Shown piece after piece: positions 44,701 to 57,039 of a stretch of 64,000 nucleotides of DNA. The notes under the pieces were generated by a model. That model saw only the letters and a list, made by a program, of their open reading frames with translations. It ran no database searches and had not been told where the DNA came from. The stretch is from Procambarus clarkii (Eukaryota; Arthropoda; Malacostraca; Decapoda; Cambaridae): the NCBI RefSeq assembly GCF_040958095.1, contig NC_091195.1, forward strand, positions 21,706,365 to 21,770,364, written 5' to 3'. The position numbers were made by a program, and so were the translations under genes. Within the stretch, counting starts at the first letter, position 1. Each line of letters starts with the position of its first letter.

Positions 44701-45100
44701 CTCTGTATATCTGTTTTTCTCTTACTCTCTCTTTCTCTTTCTCTCTTACTCTCTCTTTCTCTCTTACTCTCTCTTTCTCTCTCTTTCTCTTTCTCTCTTA
44801 CTCTCTCTTTCTCTTACTCTCATTCTCTTTCTTGCTCTCTCTCTCTTTACGTCTGATCTCCATCTCCCTCCCTCCCTCATTTCCCCATTCCCTCCTCGTG
44901 CCCCCCTGTCTGTCACCTCCCCCTCCCGCTGTCTCTCTCCTCTGCCTTTGTTGCTCGTGTCTCTCCACACCTGTACGAGGTGGTTGGGTGTTGACACAGT
45001 AACAGGATATGCACATGTGGGTGGTGGGTGGGAGGGGGCTGATGTCACCCCTCCCTCCTACCCTTTCCATTCCACCTGCTCCTCTGGAAGGCTACTGCTT

Positions 45101-46105
45101 TAATGATGTTCTCTCTCCCACCTTCACTGTTTTATTAATGGTTCTCTCTCCCACCTTCACTGTTTTATTAATGGTTCTCTCTCCCACCTTCACTGTTTTA
45201 TTAATGGTTCTCTCTCCCACCTTCACTGCTTTATTAATGGTTCTCTCTCCCACCTTCACTGCTTTATTAATGGTTCTCTCTCCCACCTTCACTGCTTTAT
45301 TAATGGTTCTCTCTCCCACCTTCACTGCTTTATTAATGGTTCTCTCTCCCACCTTCACTGTTTTATTAATGCTCCTCTCTCTCACCTTCACTGCTTTATT
45401 AATGGTTCTCTCTCCCACCTTCACTGCTTTATTAATGGTTCTCTCTCCCACCTTCACTGTTTTATTAATGCTCCTCTCTCTCACCTTCACTGCTTTATTA
45501 ATGGTTCTCTCTCTCACCTTCACTGCTTTATTAATGGTTCTCTCTCCCACCTTCACTGCTTTATTAATGGTTCTCTCTCCCACCTTCACTGCTTTATTAA
45601 TGGTTCTCTCTCTCACCTTCACTGCTTTATTAATGCTCCTCTCTCTCACCTTCACTGCTTTATTAATGGTTCTCTCTCTCTCACCTTCACTGCTTTATTA
45701 ATGGTTCTCTCTCCCACCTTCACTGTTTTATTAATGCTCCTCTCTCTCACCTTCACTGCTTTATTAATGGTTCTCTCTCCCACCTTCACTGTTTTATTAA
45801 TGGTTCTCTCTCTCACCTTCACTGCTTTATTAATGGTTCTCTCTCTCTCACCTTCACTGCTTTATTAATGGTTCTCTCTCCCACCTTCACTGTTTTATTA
45901 ATGGTTCTCTCTCCCACCTTCACTGTTTTATTAATGGTTCTCTCTCTCACCTTCACTGTTTTATTAATGGTTCTCTCTCCCACCTTCACTGTTTTATTAA
46001 TGGTTCTCTCTCCCACCTTCACTGCTTTATTAATGGTTCTCTCTCCCACCTTCACTGTTTTATTAATGCTCCTCTCTCTCACCTTCACTGCTTTAATAAT
46101 GTCCC
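45101..46105. repeat. 33-bp minisatellite, about 30 units
   Basis: Units begin GTTCTCTCTCCCACCTTCAC and end TTATTAATG. The variants GCTCCTCTCTCTCACC and GTTCTCTCTCTCTCACC are interspersed. Open on both strands as 11-residue repeats. Confidence 0.97.
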
Positions 46106-46611
46106 CCCCCCCCACCTTCACTACTACGTCTTCATTATTCCAAAAAGTTTACAGGATCACTATTCAAAAGGAAATTTTGACAAGGGCTTTTGAGTGCTTG
46201 TGAGGTTGTGTAAGGTTTTATTTGCATAACGGAGTTATTATTTATTAACTTTATTGGTACCTGAGTGTTTATTAACCTCGTGAAATGAAATTAATCCATT
46301 TAATTTATGTATTAATATGGGGATGTGTCAGGTGAGCATAATGTGTCGTTAAATGGGATGGGATGTGTCATAATGTTAAATGGGATGTCATAATATTAAA
46401 TGGGGATATGTTAGGTGGGCAGTACGTTTGTTTACGAGAGCATTGGAGTGTAGAAACATTGAAGGGTAACTGAATTTATTATTTTGTTACGGAAGCATTT
46501 ACTAAATAACCATTCTCTGTGTTGTTAGTTTTTTGTAAATAGCTGTACATTTGATATTTACTGTGTGTACAGTAATTTAAACGACTATTTAAACAACTAC
46601 CAAGTGATTCT

Positions 46612-47695
46612 GTGGTCATTTCTGTGCTTGGGTGAGCAAACACCGCTGGGTAGTAACGTGGCGATTGTGTGGTCATTTCTGTGCTTGGGTGAGCAAACAC
46701 CGCTGGGTAGTAACGTGGCGATTGTGTGGTCATTTCTGTGCTTGGGTGAGCAAACACCGCTGGGTAGTAACGTGGCGATTGTGTGGTCATTTCTGTGCTT
46801 GGGTGAGCAAACACCGCTGGGTAGTAACGTGGCGATTGTGTGGTCATTTCTGTGCTTGGGTGAGCAAACACCGCTGGGTAGTAACGTGGCGATTGTGTGG
46901 TCATTTCTGTGCTTGGGTGAGCAAACACCGCTGGGTAGTAACGTGGCGATTGTGTGGTCATTTCTGTGCTTGGGTGAGCAAACACCGCTGGGTAGTAACG
47001 TGGCGATTGTGTGGTCATTTCTGTGCTTGGGTGAGCAAACACCGCTGGGTAGTAACGTGGCGATTGTGTGGTCATTTCTGTGCTTGGGTGAGCAAACACC
47101 GCTGGGTAGTAACGTGGCGATTGTGTGGTCATTTCTGTGCTTGGGTGAGCAAACACCGCTGGGTAGTAACGTGGCGATTGTGTGGTCATTTCTGTGCTTG
47201 GGTGAGCAAACACCGCTGGGTAGTAACGTGGCGATTGTGTGGTCATTTCTGTGCTTGGGTGAGCAAACACCGCTGGGTAGTAACGTGGCGATTGTGTGGT
47301 CATTTCTGTGCTTGGGTGAGCAAACACCGCTGGGTAGTAACGTGGCGATTGTGTGGTCATTTCTGTGCTTGGGTGAGCAAACACCGCTGGGTAGTAACGT
47401 GGCGATTGTGTGGTCATTTCTGTGCTTGGGTGAGCAAACACCGCTGGGTAGTAACGTGGCGATTGTGTGGTCATTTCTGTGCTTGGGTGAGCAAACACCG
47501 CTGGGTAGTAACGTGGCGATTGTGTGGTCATTTCTGTGCTTGGGTGAGCAAACACCGCTGGGTAGTAACGTGGCGATTGTGTGGTCATTTCTGTGCTTGG
47601 GTGAGCAAACACCGCTGGGTAGTAACGTGGCGATTGTGTGGTCATTTCTGTGCTTGGGTGAGCAAACACCGCTGGGTAGTAACGGGGCGTTAAGG
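46612..47695. repeat. Uniform 57-bp minisatellite, 19 units
   Basis: Units contain TGTGTGGTCATTTCTGTGCT and GAGCAAACACCGCTGGGTAG. I find only edge differences (first unit GATTCTG, last unit AACGGGGCG). Four frames are open across the array because 57 is divisible by three and the unit lacks stops in them; there is no other sign of coding. Confidence 0.98.
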
Positions 47696-47924
47696 AATTG
47701 TTCATTTATCACTAATTTTAGAATTATGTATCGATATGTAAATATTTTGATGTTTTATATCTTCATCTCTTAAATATTTTATGAATAATTGTACAGTGCG
47801 GTAGTATTGTTATTACTATATAGAGGTACTATATAGAGCACTGGTATACTAATAGTCAGGAACGGGAAATGTTTTGTGCTTATTGAGGTGATCGTTGCCG
47901 AGTGTGGGGGCTCTCCTCGCAGTT

Positions 47925-47990
47925 ACCCATCCAGGTATTTGCTAGACCCAATGATGCTCAATCCGACGGAGTTACGTTCGCATCCATTTG
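47925..47990 (-). other. Possible 5S rRNA-derived fragment
   Basis: TACCCATCCAGGTATTTGCT and ATGATGCTCAATCCGACGG resemble the reverse complement of the 3' half of animal 5S rRNA (the internal control region). Only about 60 bp align by eye, with many changes. It could be from a 5S-derived SINE. Confidence 0.3.
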
Positions 47991-48000
47991 GAGCGGGGAG

Positions 48001-48608
48001 TTGGGCGGGGGGGGGGGGGGGGGGGGGCTGAGGGTGATGGTCTGATAAAGTGTTTACGTATTATCTTCCTGATGTATCACTGGACTGGGTGTTATCCTAT
48101 GATACACAAAACAGTCAATCATATGGGTTTAAGAGAAACGAATGATATGATCAGCTATACTAAGTTGAAATACCTGTATATTCAGGCAACGATTGAGTGC
48201 CGCAGATGGAGATTCTAAACCTAAATCCTGAGTATATGGTACATAATTATAGGCATTACATTTTATGCTATTAATATGACTTCCTCTTAGGTAAATAGTT
48301 TACTGTAAATGTGTAAACTATCCCAACTATAAATGGTGAAACACCTGATTTAAAGCATTCAAAATAAAAGTCGAGTTTGGGCTTTTGACTAGCCAGACTA
48401 TTTTCTCGTGTGACGCATCACATCGTGGAAGAACAATGTTCTATATATAATCCTGATTAAAGCAGGTTTTGGGATGTGCAAATATGGAGGAAGAGGAAGA
48501 GAGCCGAGGGAGTGCCTCTCTCACCTTGTAACACTGACTCATTAACATTGCCCCAGTAATGAGGCGTTCAGTGGGTCACACCTGTGGCGGTGGCGGCGTC
48601 GTGTGTGT

Positions 48609-48645
<37 letters not shown>

Positions 48646-49129
48646 GGCCTGCATGTCCTTGTGTATTTAGTGCAGTATTACAGATCTTAAGGTGATTAGC
48701 TACCCCACGGAATTTTATAGTGTGGTACGGTGAGAATACGTTGAATGCGGTTTTGAGCGTTTTATGCATTTTGTTTAGGTGTATACTGGAGCCTAGTATT
48801 TATTAGTAACCTTGGCCTAGTTTGTACTGTAGTTAATGTTGGGTACATTGTTTCCTTGTTCTATATTTTGGTACAATCTTTCCTTATTCTGTTTTGCAAA
48901 TTAAGTCACCGTTGCCTGTTTTGCGCTAGGAATGAGGTAATGGTGTTTAGCAATTGTTAAAAGAAAGTCTTTATTATTTTGTTAATAAGAAAGGTTACAT
49001 TATGATTGTGCAGGTTATAATCTGTGGAGGTTATGTTATGATTGCTGGCATGTAATGTGGTTTTGTATCCAAGCCAAACAAATTTTTTTTTTACTTATTA
49101 TTGGTGCTAGTAAGGCATAACAAAAATAG
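48001..49129. other. Stretch without recognisable genes
   Basis: Includes a G-run (48006-48027), a (TG)n tract (48600-48643) and otherwise A/T-rich DNA. Confidence 0.4.
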
Positions 49130-50110
49130 AATTCAGGGTGAATAAATGGAATGTGGGATCAGAGAAAATAGACCACACACAACTTACAAATTACTGTATG
49201 TGGAAAGGAATTACAGAACTCTAATAAAGAACGAGACCTAGAGGTGGTTTTGGATAGTAAGCTGTCACCAGAGGAATACATAAAGAACATTATGAGAGGA
49301 GCATATGCGTCGCTTTCCAACTTCAGACTTGCTTTGAATTACTGTACTGTATCTTGAGGTTATCTTGAGATGATTTCGGGGCTTTAGTGTCCCCGCGGCC
49401 CGGTCCTCGACCAGGCCTCCACCCCCAGGAAGCAGCCCGTGACAGCTGACTAACACCCAGGTACCTATTTACTGCTAGGTAACAGGGGCATAGGGTGAAA
49501 GAAACTCTGCCCATTGTTTCTCGCCGGCGCCTGGGATCGAACCCAGGACCACAGGGTCACAAGTCCAGCGTGCTGTCTGCTCGGCCGACCGGCTCCCCTG
49601 CTCGGCCGACCGGATGTATATGGATGGTGAAATACTCGAGGAACTGTTCATGACTTTTGTCAGACAGTTGGAATATGCAGTAGTTGTATGCTGCCCATAT
49701 CTCAAGAAGCACATAAATAAACTGGAAAAGATGCAACAAAATGTCTTCTGGAACTAAAAACCAAGAGTTAGGAGGAGAGAAGAGACATTAAACATGCCAA
49801 AACTAGAAGATAAAAGAAAAAGAGGTGATATGATCACCACTTACAAAATACTAACAGGAATCTACCAAATTGACAAAGAGGAACTCCTGAAACCAGCAAG
49901 TTCATGAATAAGAGGACACAGATTCAAGCTAAGGCAGCAAAGATGCCAAAAAAATATGAGACAGTTTTCTTCTGCAGAGTGGTAGACGGTTGGAACAAGC
50001 TAAATGAGAAGGTGGTGGAGGCCAAAACTGTTAGTAGTTTCAAAATGTTATACTGTACGACAAAAAGTACTGGGAAGACGGGACACCACCAGCGTAGCTC
50101 CCAAGGTCGT
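49130..50110 (+). pseudogene. Degenerate LINE ORF2 3' region with a SINE insert
   Basis: Plus strand, same family as 39563-40135. DLEVVLDSKLSPEEYIKNIM and AYASLSNFRLALNY precede the SINE (49353-49613); LEYAVVVCCPYLKKHINKLE, KLEDKRKRGDMITTYKIL and VVDGWNKLNEKVVEAKTVSS follow. Stops and frameshifts are frequent. Confidence 0.75.
49353..49613 (-). mobile_element. tRNA-derived SINE inserted in the LINE relic
   Basis: Same family as 41915-42158 and better preserved: box B GGGTTCGATCCCAGGCGCC, end AAGATAACCTCAAG. TGTAT lies on both sides (49348-49352 and 49615-49619). The head has a duplicated CTGCTCGGCCGACCGG (49587-49613). Confidence 0.85.
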
Positions 50111-50374
50111 CTGTGGTCGTGGTTTTCTATACAGCTTTTCAGGTAAACTCTAATACTGTATTCACAATATTTTGGTGCGATGCTGGCGATTAAGTGTATT
50201 TATGTACTATGCCGATAGTCAGGAATGTACTTATTACGTTTAATATTAAAATGTACTGTCCATTCAGAGGATGGGCTGTCTTCTCGTGATTATTATTACC
50301 TTTACCTCGGTAAAATGTACTGAAATCTTGTGACAGGTATCAACCAGGTATCAACCAGGTATCAACCAGACAGG

Positions 50375-51515
50375 ATGGGGGTGAGTTTGTTTATGGCAGG
50401 ATGGGGTGAGTTTGTTTATGGCAGGATGGGGTGAGCTTGTTTATGGCAGGATGGGGTGAACTTGTTTATGACAGGATGGGGTGAACTTGTTTATGGCAGG
50501 ATGGGGTGAACTTGTTTATGGCAGGATGGGGTGAACTTGTTTATGACAGGATGGGATGAACTTGTTTACTTTAGGATAGGGTGAACTTGTTTATGACAGG
50601 ATGGGGTGAACTTGTTTATGACAGGATGGGGTGAACTTGTTTATGACAGGATGGGGTGAACTTGTTTATGGCAGGATGGGGTGAACTTGTTTATGACAGG
50701 ATGGGGTGAACTTGTTTATGGCAGGATGGGGTGAACTTGTTTATGGCAGGATGGGGTGAACTTGTTTATGACAGGATGGGGTGAACTTGTTTATGACAGG
50801 ATGGGGTGAACTTGTTTATGGCAGGATGGGGTGAACCTGTTTATGGCAGGATGGGGTGAACTTGTTTATGGCAGGATGGGGTGAACTTGTTTATGGCAGG
50901 ATGGGGTGAACTTGTTTATGACAGGATGGGGTGAACTTGTTTATGGCAGGATGGGGTGAACTTGTTTATGGCAGGATGGGGTGAACTTGTTTATGACAGG
51001 ATGGGGTGAACTTGTTTATGGCAGGATGGGGTGAACTTGTTTATGGCAGGATGGGGTGAACCTGTTTATGGCAGGATGGGGTGAGTTTGTTTATGGCAGG
51101 ATGGGGTGAACTTGTTTATGACAGGATGGGGTGAACTTGTTTATGGCAGGATGGGGTGAACTTGTTTATGGCAGGATGGGGTGAACCTGTTTATGGCAGG
51201 ATGGGGTGAGTTTGTTTATGACAGGATGGGGTGAACTTGTTTATGGCAGGATGGGGGGAACTTGTTTATGACAGGATGGGGTGAACTTGTTTATGACAGG
51301 ATGGGGTGAACTTGTTTATGGCAGGATGGGGTGAACTTGTTTATGGCAGGATGGGGTGAACTTGTTTATGGCAGGATGGGGTGAACTTGTTTATGGCAGG
51401 ATGGGGTGAACCTGTTTATGGCAGGATGGGGTGAACTTGTTTATGGCAGGATGGGGTGAACCTGTTTATGGCAGGATGGGGTGAACTTGTTTATGGCAGG
51501 ATGAGGTGAACTTGT
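50375..51515. repeat. 25-bp minisatellite, about 46 units
   Basis: Units GGCAGGATGGGGTGAACTTG followed by TTTAT. Variants ACAGG, GAGTTTG and AACCTG alternate in a patterned way. No relation to the 25-bp array at 25.7 and 31.2 kb. Confidence 0.97.
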
Positions 51516-52144
51516 TTGACAGAATATGTACAAATGTATTTTGTTTTGTCCCAATGAATAGTGCAATATAACTACTGTATTATAAACTAAGGAAATTATA
51601 CATTGGAGAATTACAGTATGCTATTTATATATATTGTGTTTTATACAACACTTGTCGCCTGGATAGGAATTGTTATGGGTTGGGCAACTTGCAAATAGAA
51701 ATACAGTAATTCCATTAGTCATAGAGAAGGTTATGATTCAGGGTAAAACAGGAAGGATATGGTGGTGGGGTGTTGCCCGCAAGGCCATGCTGGGTGGGGG
51801 TGGGGGTGGGGGGGGGGGGGGGAGTGCTGCTCTGCCTGTCATCCCTCGCGCCTCACTCGTGCTTAACTCAGTAGTCAACGGTGGGCCAGACGTACCATAG
51901 CTGTGTAAAAAAAGGACCTGGAGTCATTGGTTCTTTTGTCCGGAAGTGGCCGAGACAGTTTTGTTTTGAGTTTTGGCTCCGAGGAAGAACGAGGCTTTTA
52001 AGAAGTTTTGGTCTTGGAAAAAGAAGTGATCGAGTATTTTGAGTTGGTATAGAGAATTTGTTAAATGGAACTTGTGTGCTAATTATAACAAGAGATAAAG
52101 AGGTATAAGGTGCTTCACTGTGCCAAGCTAGACGAAGGATAATC

Positions 52145-52319
52145 ATGAATGGTGATTTGTTTCGAGATACGTTGTCCCTAATGCAGGGCACGAGCCAGAC
52201 CATAGGCTACCGTGTTCGCCTCCGTATGCAACACATTCTCAAAGACGTAGCCGAGCTGGCTTACGAACGACCTCAATTTTTTGCAGATGTTCCTCCTCCG
52301 CCGTTATTGGTTGGCAAAG
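52145..52319 (+). CDS. Coding exon of an unidentified proline-rich gene
   Basis: 58 codons from ATG (A at -3) to a consensus donor AAAG|GTAAGT, ending in phase 1. The protein starts MNGDLFRDTLSLMQG, continues with a basic helix-forming segment (GYRVRLRMQHILKDVAELAY) and ends DVPPPPLLVGK. Codon use is ordinary and the sequence is not repetitive. It splices in frame to 56708-56917. The ATG may be the true start, with 51900-52144 as 5' UTR, or internal: possible acceptors at 52109|52110 and 52127|52128 keep phase with the exon at 38756. I do not recognise the family, so I give no function. Confidence 0.6.
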
Positions 52320-52935
52320 GTAAGTTATTGTGTGCATATAGTTACTAGAGTTGTTTCTTACTTTGTTTCCAACAACAAGAAATCAAATGCTACCTGTAGC
52401 TCGAAACAATGTTCCTTAAGGTTTGCTGAGCAAATCATTGTCACAGCCAAGCTAGTAACAGCCCATCACAGCACAGTGGATTAACCGCGGCTCTTCTAGT
52501 CATCTTCCACATTGCCGCTTTCTGCCAAATCCTCAAACCAGTTCCATTACTCTCTGCTTGTTTTAATGGTTTCTATTTGGAGCTGATCCACACCAGGAGC
52601 TTCCCACAGTTCTGTTTCTGTGGTGATGAACTCGGATTTTGATGGATATCATTTGTGGTATTTTGTCATATACTCCTCTCTCATCAGTAAACTTGATTTT
52701 GTTGATACTGTAATTGCACTTCCTTCATATTCTCAGTTTTAGTGTTATTAAACACAATACATACTGTAATACAGTGGTCACTGGTTCATAGTAGCATATC
52801 AAAAGGAGCATATTGATATACTCCTTTTATTCCCTCAAGTATGACTCAAGTAAAGCTGCTTCAGGTTCCACTCTACAGAGCTGTGACCATGTGCTGGTTC
52901 AGTATCCATACTAATTTATTTATGCTTCTTTTGGC
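52320..52935. other. Intron sequence without recognisable feature
   Basis: A/T-rich; I see no repeat family. Confidence 0.4.
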
Positions 52936-52939
52936 TAGG

Positions 52940-53475
52940 ATAAAATATAAAAAGTTGTTGACAACATTTTTGAGAGTAATGTTGGAATATGCAGTGGTTG
53001 TATGGTGTTGACCAAACCACACACTAGAGTATGGTGTATGGTGCAGTTGTATGGTGTCTAAAACTCAAGAAGCATGCACATCAGTGAGTTGGAAAAGGTG
53101 CAAAGACATGGAACTAAATGACTTCCAGAATTGAGAAACAAGAGCTATGAGGAGAGGCTAGAGGTGTTAAATATACCTAAACTAGAAGATAAAAGGAAAA
53201 AAGAGGCAAATGATCACTTTGTACAAAATAGTAATGGAATCGACAAAATTAACAAAGAAGAACTTTTGTAAATGACAACTTTGTGAACTAGAGGATATAG
53301 GTTCAAATTAAGGAAACAAAGCTGCCAAAAAAACATTAGAACGTTCACTTTTGCAGACAAAGTGGGAGACGATTAGGACAAGTGAGACGGTGGTGGAGGC
53401 CAAAACCATCAGTAGTATCAAAGATTCATATAACAAAGAGTACAGGGAAGAACAAAAACCACAAGCATAGATCTA
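52940..53475 (+). pseudogene. Degenerate LINE ORF2 C-terminus
   Basis: Same family as 39563-40135: KLLTTFLRVMLEYAVVV, LEVLNIPKLEDKRKK-like residues, and TVVEAKTISSIK. Short deletions and stops throughout. In the intron of the proline-rich gene. Confidence 0.65.
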
Positions 53476-54580
53476 TCTCGTCCTGTAACTTCACTTAGGT
53501 ACAGTATTTACACTTGTGTAATTACACAGAACAAAGGATTCACTCGAGCTCAAAACTCATTAGTATCGATTACCACCACCAGCCTGCCCAGCCCCGGCTC
53601 CCAGCTGGCTCTTGAAGTCAGTTCTGCTCCTGATGCTGGTGTCTTCACACCTGCTTGTAGTGCTTCTGCTCATGCCAGTTCGCGGGTTAGCCCCAAAGTT
53701 TCAAGCTAAATGTCAGGTCATCCTTAGACTTGGTTGTCTTGTGAGGGCCATTTACTGTGTGTGTTGTTACCTGTATAGATCCAGCTTGGTCTCTTACCCT
53801 TGTGGCCACCTCTTTCCCAATAATGTTGTCACAGAGGTTGTTTCGGTGGCAGCTTTTTCATGTTATCCTACTGGTCGGGTGTTGTTTTCTAAGAGTTCTT
53901 TTCCCGTTTGAAGGTGATCTGTTCAGGTGGGGACCTCACGAGATATAGGTCAAGGTAAGTCCTCAGATGGGTCAAGCTCCCGGGCTGTTGCACCTCCTGA
54001 GGAGGCTTCCTCCTCCACTCAATGTTGCTATTATGTTTCACAGAGGTTTGGTTCCACTCAGGGCCAGTGCAAGTCCTTTCAAGGTTTGCCCCTTTGACAC
54101 CGTTGTTGTGGGGTAGGGGGGGGGGGGCATCTGGCACAATTTGTGGGTGTTGCAGGTAGATTCATGTGGTCATCATTGGGGCTGGTCAGTCCCTTTTCTG
54201 TATTTTGGGTCAGGATCATCAAATGCCTTGTTGGTTGATCCTGTTTCTTTGGTTCCCTATTCCATGGCTTGTATTTCTCAGGTTGTCGGCAGTGTCATAA
54301 AATCTGGAGGGCTTGTGAGCTGCTGCATGCATGGGTGCATTTTACATGATTGCAGTCATAGTACTGAGGCTCTCACACCCAGGAGAGGTATCCATAATTT
54401 TTTCCCAAGATGGAGTCTGTTTACTGGCGGCCTGAGGAAGCGGATATGAGCCCCGTGTACCTGCTGTTTTACTTGTTTTGAATCTTATGCTAGACCTAGA
54501 GCGACCCCTGGTTGAGGTGAGCACCACTGATGAAACACTGGTTAATATGCACAGTTGAAGGGTTAAGTTAGCCGAGATAT
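53476..54580. other. Unannotated stretch
   Basis: Frames up to about 100 codons exist (53612-53911, 54141-54449) but with no recognisable domain. Composition is mixed and the region could be a diverged transposon. A G-run lies at 54115-54127. Confidence 0.3.
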
Positions 54581-54581
54581 G

Positions 54582-54900
54582 TCACCTGTGTGCAACAAAA
54601 TTTATCAACAACATTGCATGACGAATAGCAGATGTTAAGGGAATCTTCTTACACTGGATAGAATCTTTGTTCTTGGTGGAAGATCCACAAACAGAGCAGT
54701 GACAGTCTTGTGTATATTCTAAGACAGATTTACAGCATACACATAACCACTTCATAAAATGCTGAGGTGGTTTTGGACCAACACATCTCCCAGGAGTTAC
54801 GGCTGGGTGGGCACTAGTAGTTGCCATCAGTTTATTTTTACATGTGGAAATTAGGGGATATGAGAAGTGGAGGGGTAGAAACTTGTAAACATCCACACAC
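54582..54900 (-). pseudogene. Cysteine-rich fragment, possibly piggyBac C-terminus
   Basis: Minus-strand frame with spaced cysteines: RCVGPKPPQHFMKWLCVCC, then DCHCSVCGSSTKNK. The CxxC...CxxC order after a Pro-rich segment recalls the C-terminal cysteine-rich domain of piggyBac transposases, but the catalytic part is not found. A host or spurious frame remains possible. Confidence 0.25.
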
Positions 54901-55024
54901 ACACACACCTGAGTTTGCATTTGTGTGTGTGCACCATGGAGTGAATGAGCAGTATACATATACACCACAGAGCAATGGCAGTTATGTTAATTGGGCCTGG
55001 CACTTCTGAGATTATGTAGGGCTC

Positions 55025-55058
55025 ATTTATCTACGTGTAAATTCACACGTAGATAAAT
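55025..55058. other. Perfect 14-bp inverted repeat
   Basis: ATTTATCTACGTGT and its complement around a 6-nt loop. It could be a foldback transposon end or a chance hairpin. Confidence 0.7.
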
Positions 55059-56707
55059 AAGACATTACTCGACGACTGCAGGTGGAGCAATACACAGGAA
55101 TGTTGTGTAATTGAGAACAGTAGCATGGTGGTTGAGTGAGGTAGCAAAGTACAGTAGAGGGTGGAGCAGGAGATTGGTGGATCGGGCACATGACATGGAG
55201 GGAGTACAACTGAACATGAGAACTCTGGAGAATGCCGCAGATAAAGCAGCAGCTTAACTTGACAGGAGTCATCTGGAGATTAAAATCAAAGAGAAACATA
55301 AGTGACCACGTTGTTCTTGGATGAGAAGTAGCCAACCCGTCTTCGACTCGAGTCCATTACATCCAGCGGTCGACCCCCATAGATGCATTCATAAATTTTA
55401 ACATGCTGTTCATTCAAATTGGGAATTTTCTCAAATATAAATTAATATTATAATATATTAGCATATTGTGCATATATAGGCATAGGTTAGGCTAGGTTAG
55501 GTGTTTAGGTTTTGTTGGCGATTATTTGTAGTACGTGGGTGAAGCATTTACAGTGTTGTGGTTTGAACAAAATTCATCAGTGAAGCACTTGTTTCGGAAG
55601 TGTTTGAACGAAATCAGTTGCGAATCGTGTGTAAACCGTTCTTCATTCATAAACAGATGGGGTTTGGCGGGTGCATGGAATCACTTTTGGGTCTTTGTTT
55701 GAAGGACGGGCTGGAAGTAGCACTCGTGTCTGCTTCAAACTGCTTGTCCAATACAACTGAGAAAGACAAGGGGCTGTGAAATTGGTTAGTGAAAAACAGT
55801 TGAAAATACTTCAGCAATCCTGTGCCAAGCAAATAGTGCTGTGCCTGCATAAGCCCATAAGATGGTACTAGTCACTTGATACTTGGTGTATAGTGAACTT
55901 TATAGCAACTTAGCTTTTATATTCTAGGCACTAATCTTGTCGTAAATCTTGGCTATTCTATTTTTTATGGGCTTTACATAGTAATGATTCCATGCTTTGT
56001 TGTATATTTTTCAACTGGTCTGAAGTAGGCTCTGGAGTTAATCATGGATAAATCCTCGTTTTAAGTTTTTAAAGCCATTCGTATGGTTGCCAGGTTTTGG
56101 TACACTGCAGGTGTTAGTGCTAGTGCAGACGACGCGTCACAATAATGTGGCTGAAGATAGGATGACCAAATCACACACCAGAAGATGAAGAGACGACGAT
56201 GTCTCTGTCCGTCATGGACCGTCATCATGTCAATTGTGATGTGAACGAGGGAGGCACGAACATTTTAGCGCTGGTGTTTCCGTGCACAATTTTTTTTTTT
56301 TTTTTTCAGATTCGTGTTGCTGTTTCCATCATATATTGTAGTGCTTTTCCAGTCTCCTTTCCCCTCCTCGCTCCATCTTCATTTTTCTTACAATGGCTGC
56401 GATTGATTTCTGGCAGCCATTTATTTTTTTGATACCCATCGCTAGTTTAGGTTCTGTTGCAGTAACCAATAATCATCCTTAGTTAATACCTTCATGAATA
56501 TTGCATTGTCTTTGGTAAAGTTAACATGTAGTGAATAAGCAAGCCTGGTGGAGAGTAATGCAACTGGAGCACAGTGAGCAAGTTTGACACATTAGCTTAC
56601 TCAAGAATATAAACGACAAAAGCTAATTTCGGGTAAAAAAATGTAAACGTTAAAATAAATTGTAGATATTTCTGTAATTTGTTAGTAACTTTTCATTTAC
56701 TCTACAG
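55059..56707. other. Intron sequence without recognisable genes
   Basis: A/T-rich with a poly-T run at 56289-56306. A short TTAGGCTAGGTTAGG stretch (55487-55501) resembles TTAGG repeats. A pyrimidine tract leads to the acceptor at 56707. Confidence 0.4.
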
Positions 56708-56917
56708 ATGGGCCACCTCCGATGCCACCCATGCCCCCTGGGCCTCCACCGTGTACAAATATGCCCAGCCCTGCTCCCTCAACCAGCCAAGGACCACCAA
56801 ATATGGCCATGGGTGGGATGATGGCACCTCCGCCGCCACCAGGCACCGCAGGCCCTCCTGGACCTCCTCCTCCACCACCAGGTGGCCCCGTCATGCCTGC
56901 TGACTATCCAAATGGAG
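56708..56917 (+). CDS. Proline/glycine/methionine-rich coding exon
   Basis: Acceptor CTCTACAG|AT and donor GGAG|GTTAGT. It enters and leaves in phase 1, so it joins exon 52145-52319 in frame (GK + D at the junction). It encodes about 70 residues: PPPMPPMPPGPPP, a linker NMPSPAPSTSQG, MAMGGMMAPPPPPGTAGPPG, PPPPPPGGPVMPADYPNGG. Such low-complexity Pro/Gly/Met segments are common in transcription and RNA-processing cofactors and in SH3/WW or profilin ligands, but no domain fixes the role. The gene continues beyond this exon; I did not find the next exon with confidence. Confidence 0.65.
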
Positions 56918-57039
56918 GTTAGTCATAAGTGGAATTAACGCGCACTTTTTTTTTTTTTTGCCTCATTTTTGATTAAAGGTCAGAAATTTTCGGGTCTTGC
57001 AAATAAAAGTTAAATGGCACTCGGGTATGTGAACACGGG

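Noticed and set aside
43377-45103. 541-codon frame rich in Leu, Ser, Cys and Val
   Set aside because: It is TCTG/TCTA microsatellite translation joined to a LINE relic; not a membrane protein.
46479-47773. Four frames of 350-408 codons
   Set aside because: They are produced by the 57-bp array, which lacks stops in these frames; sense and antisense are equally open.
52145-52319. Assignment of the proline-rich gene to SS18, SSBP or BAF60-type cofactors
   Set aside because: The Pro/Gly/Met segment is suggestive only; the MNGDLFRDTL region does not match what I know of these families.
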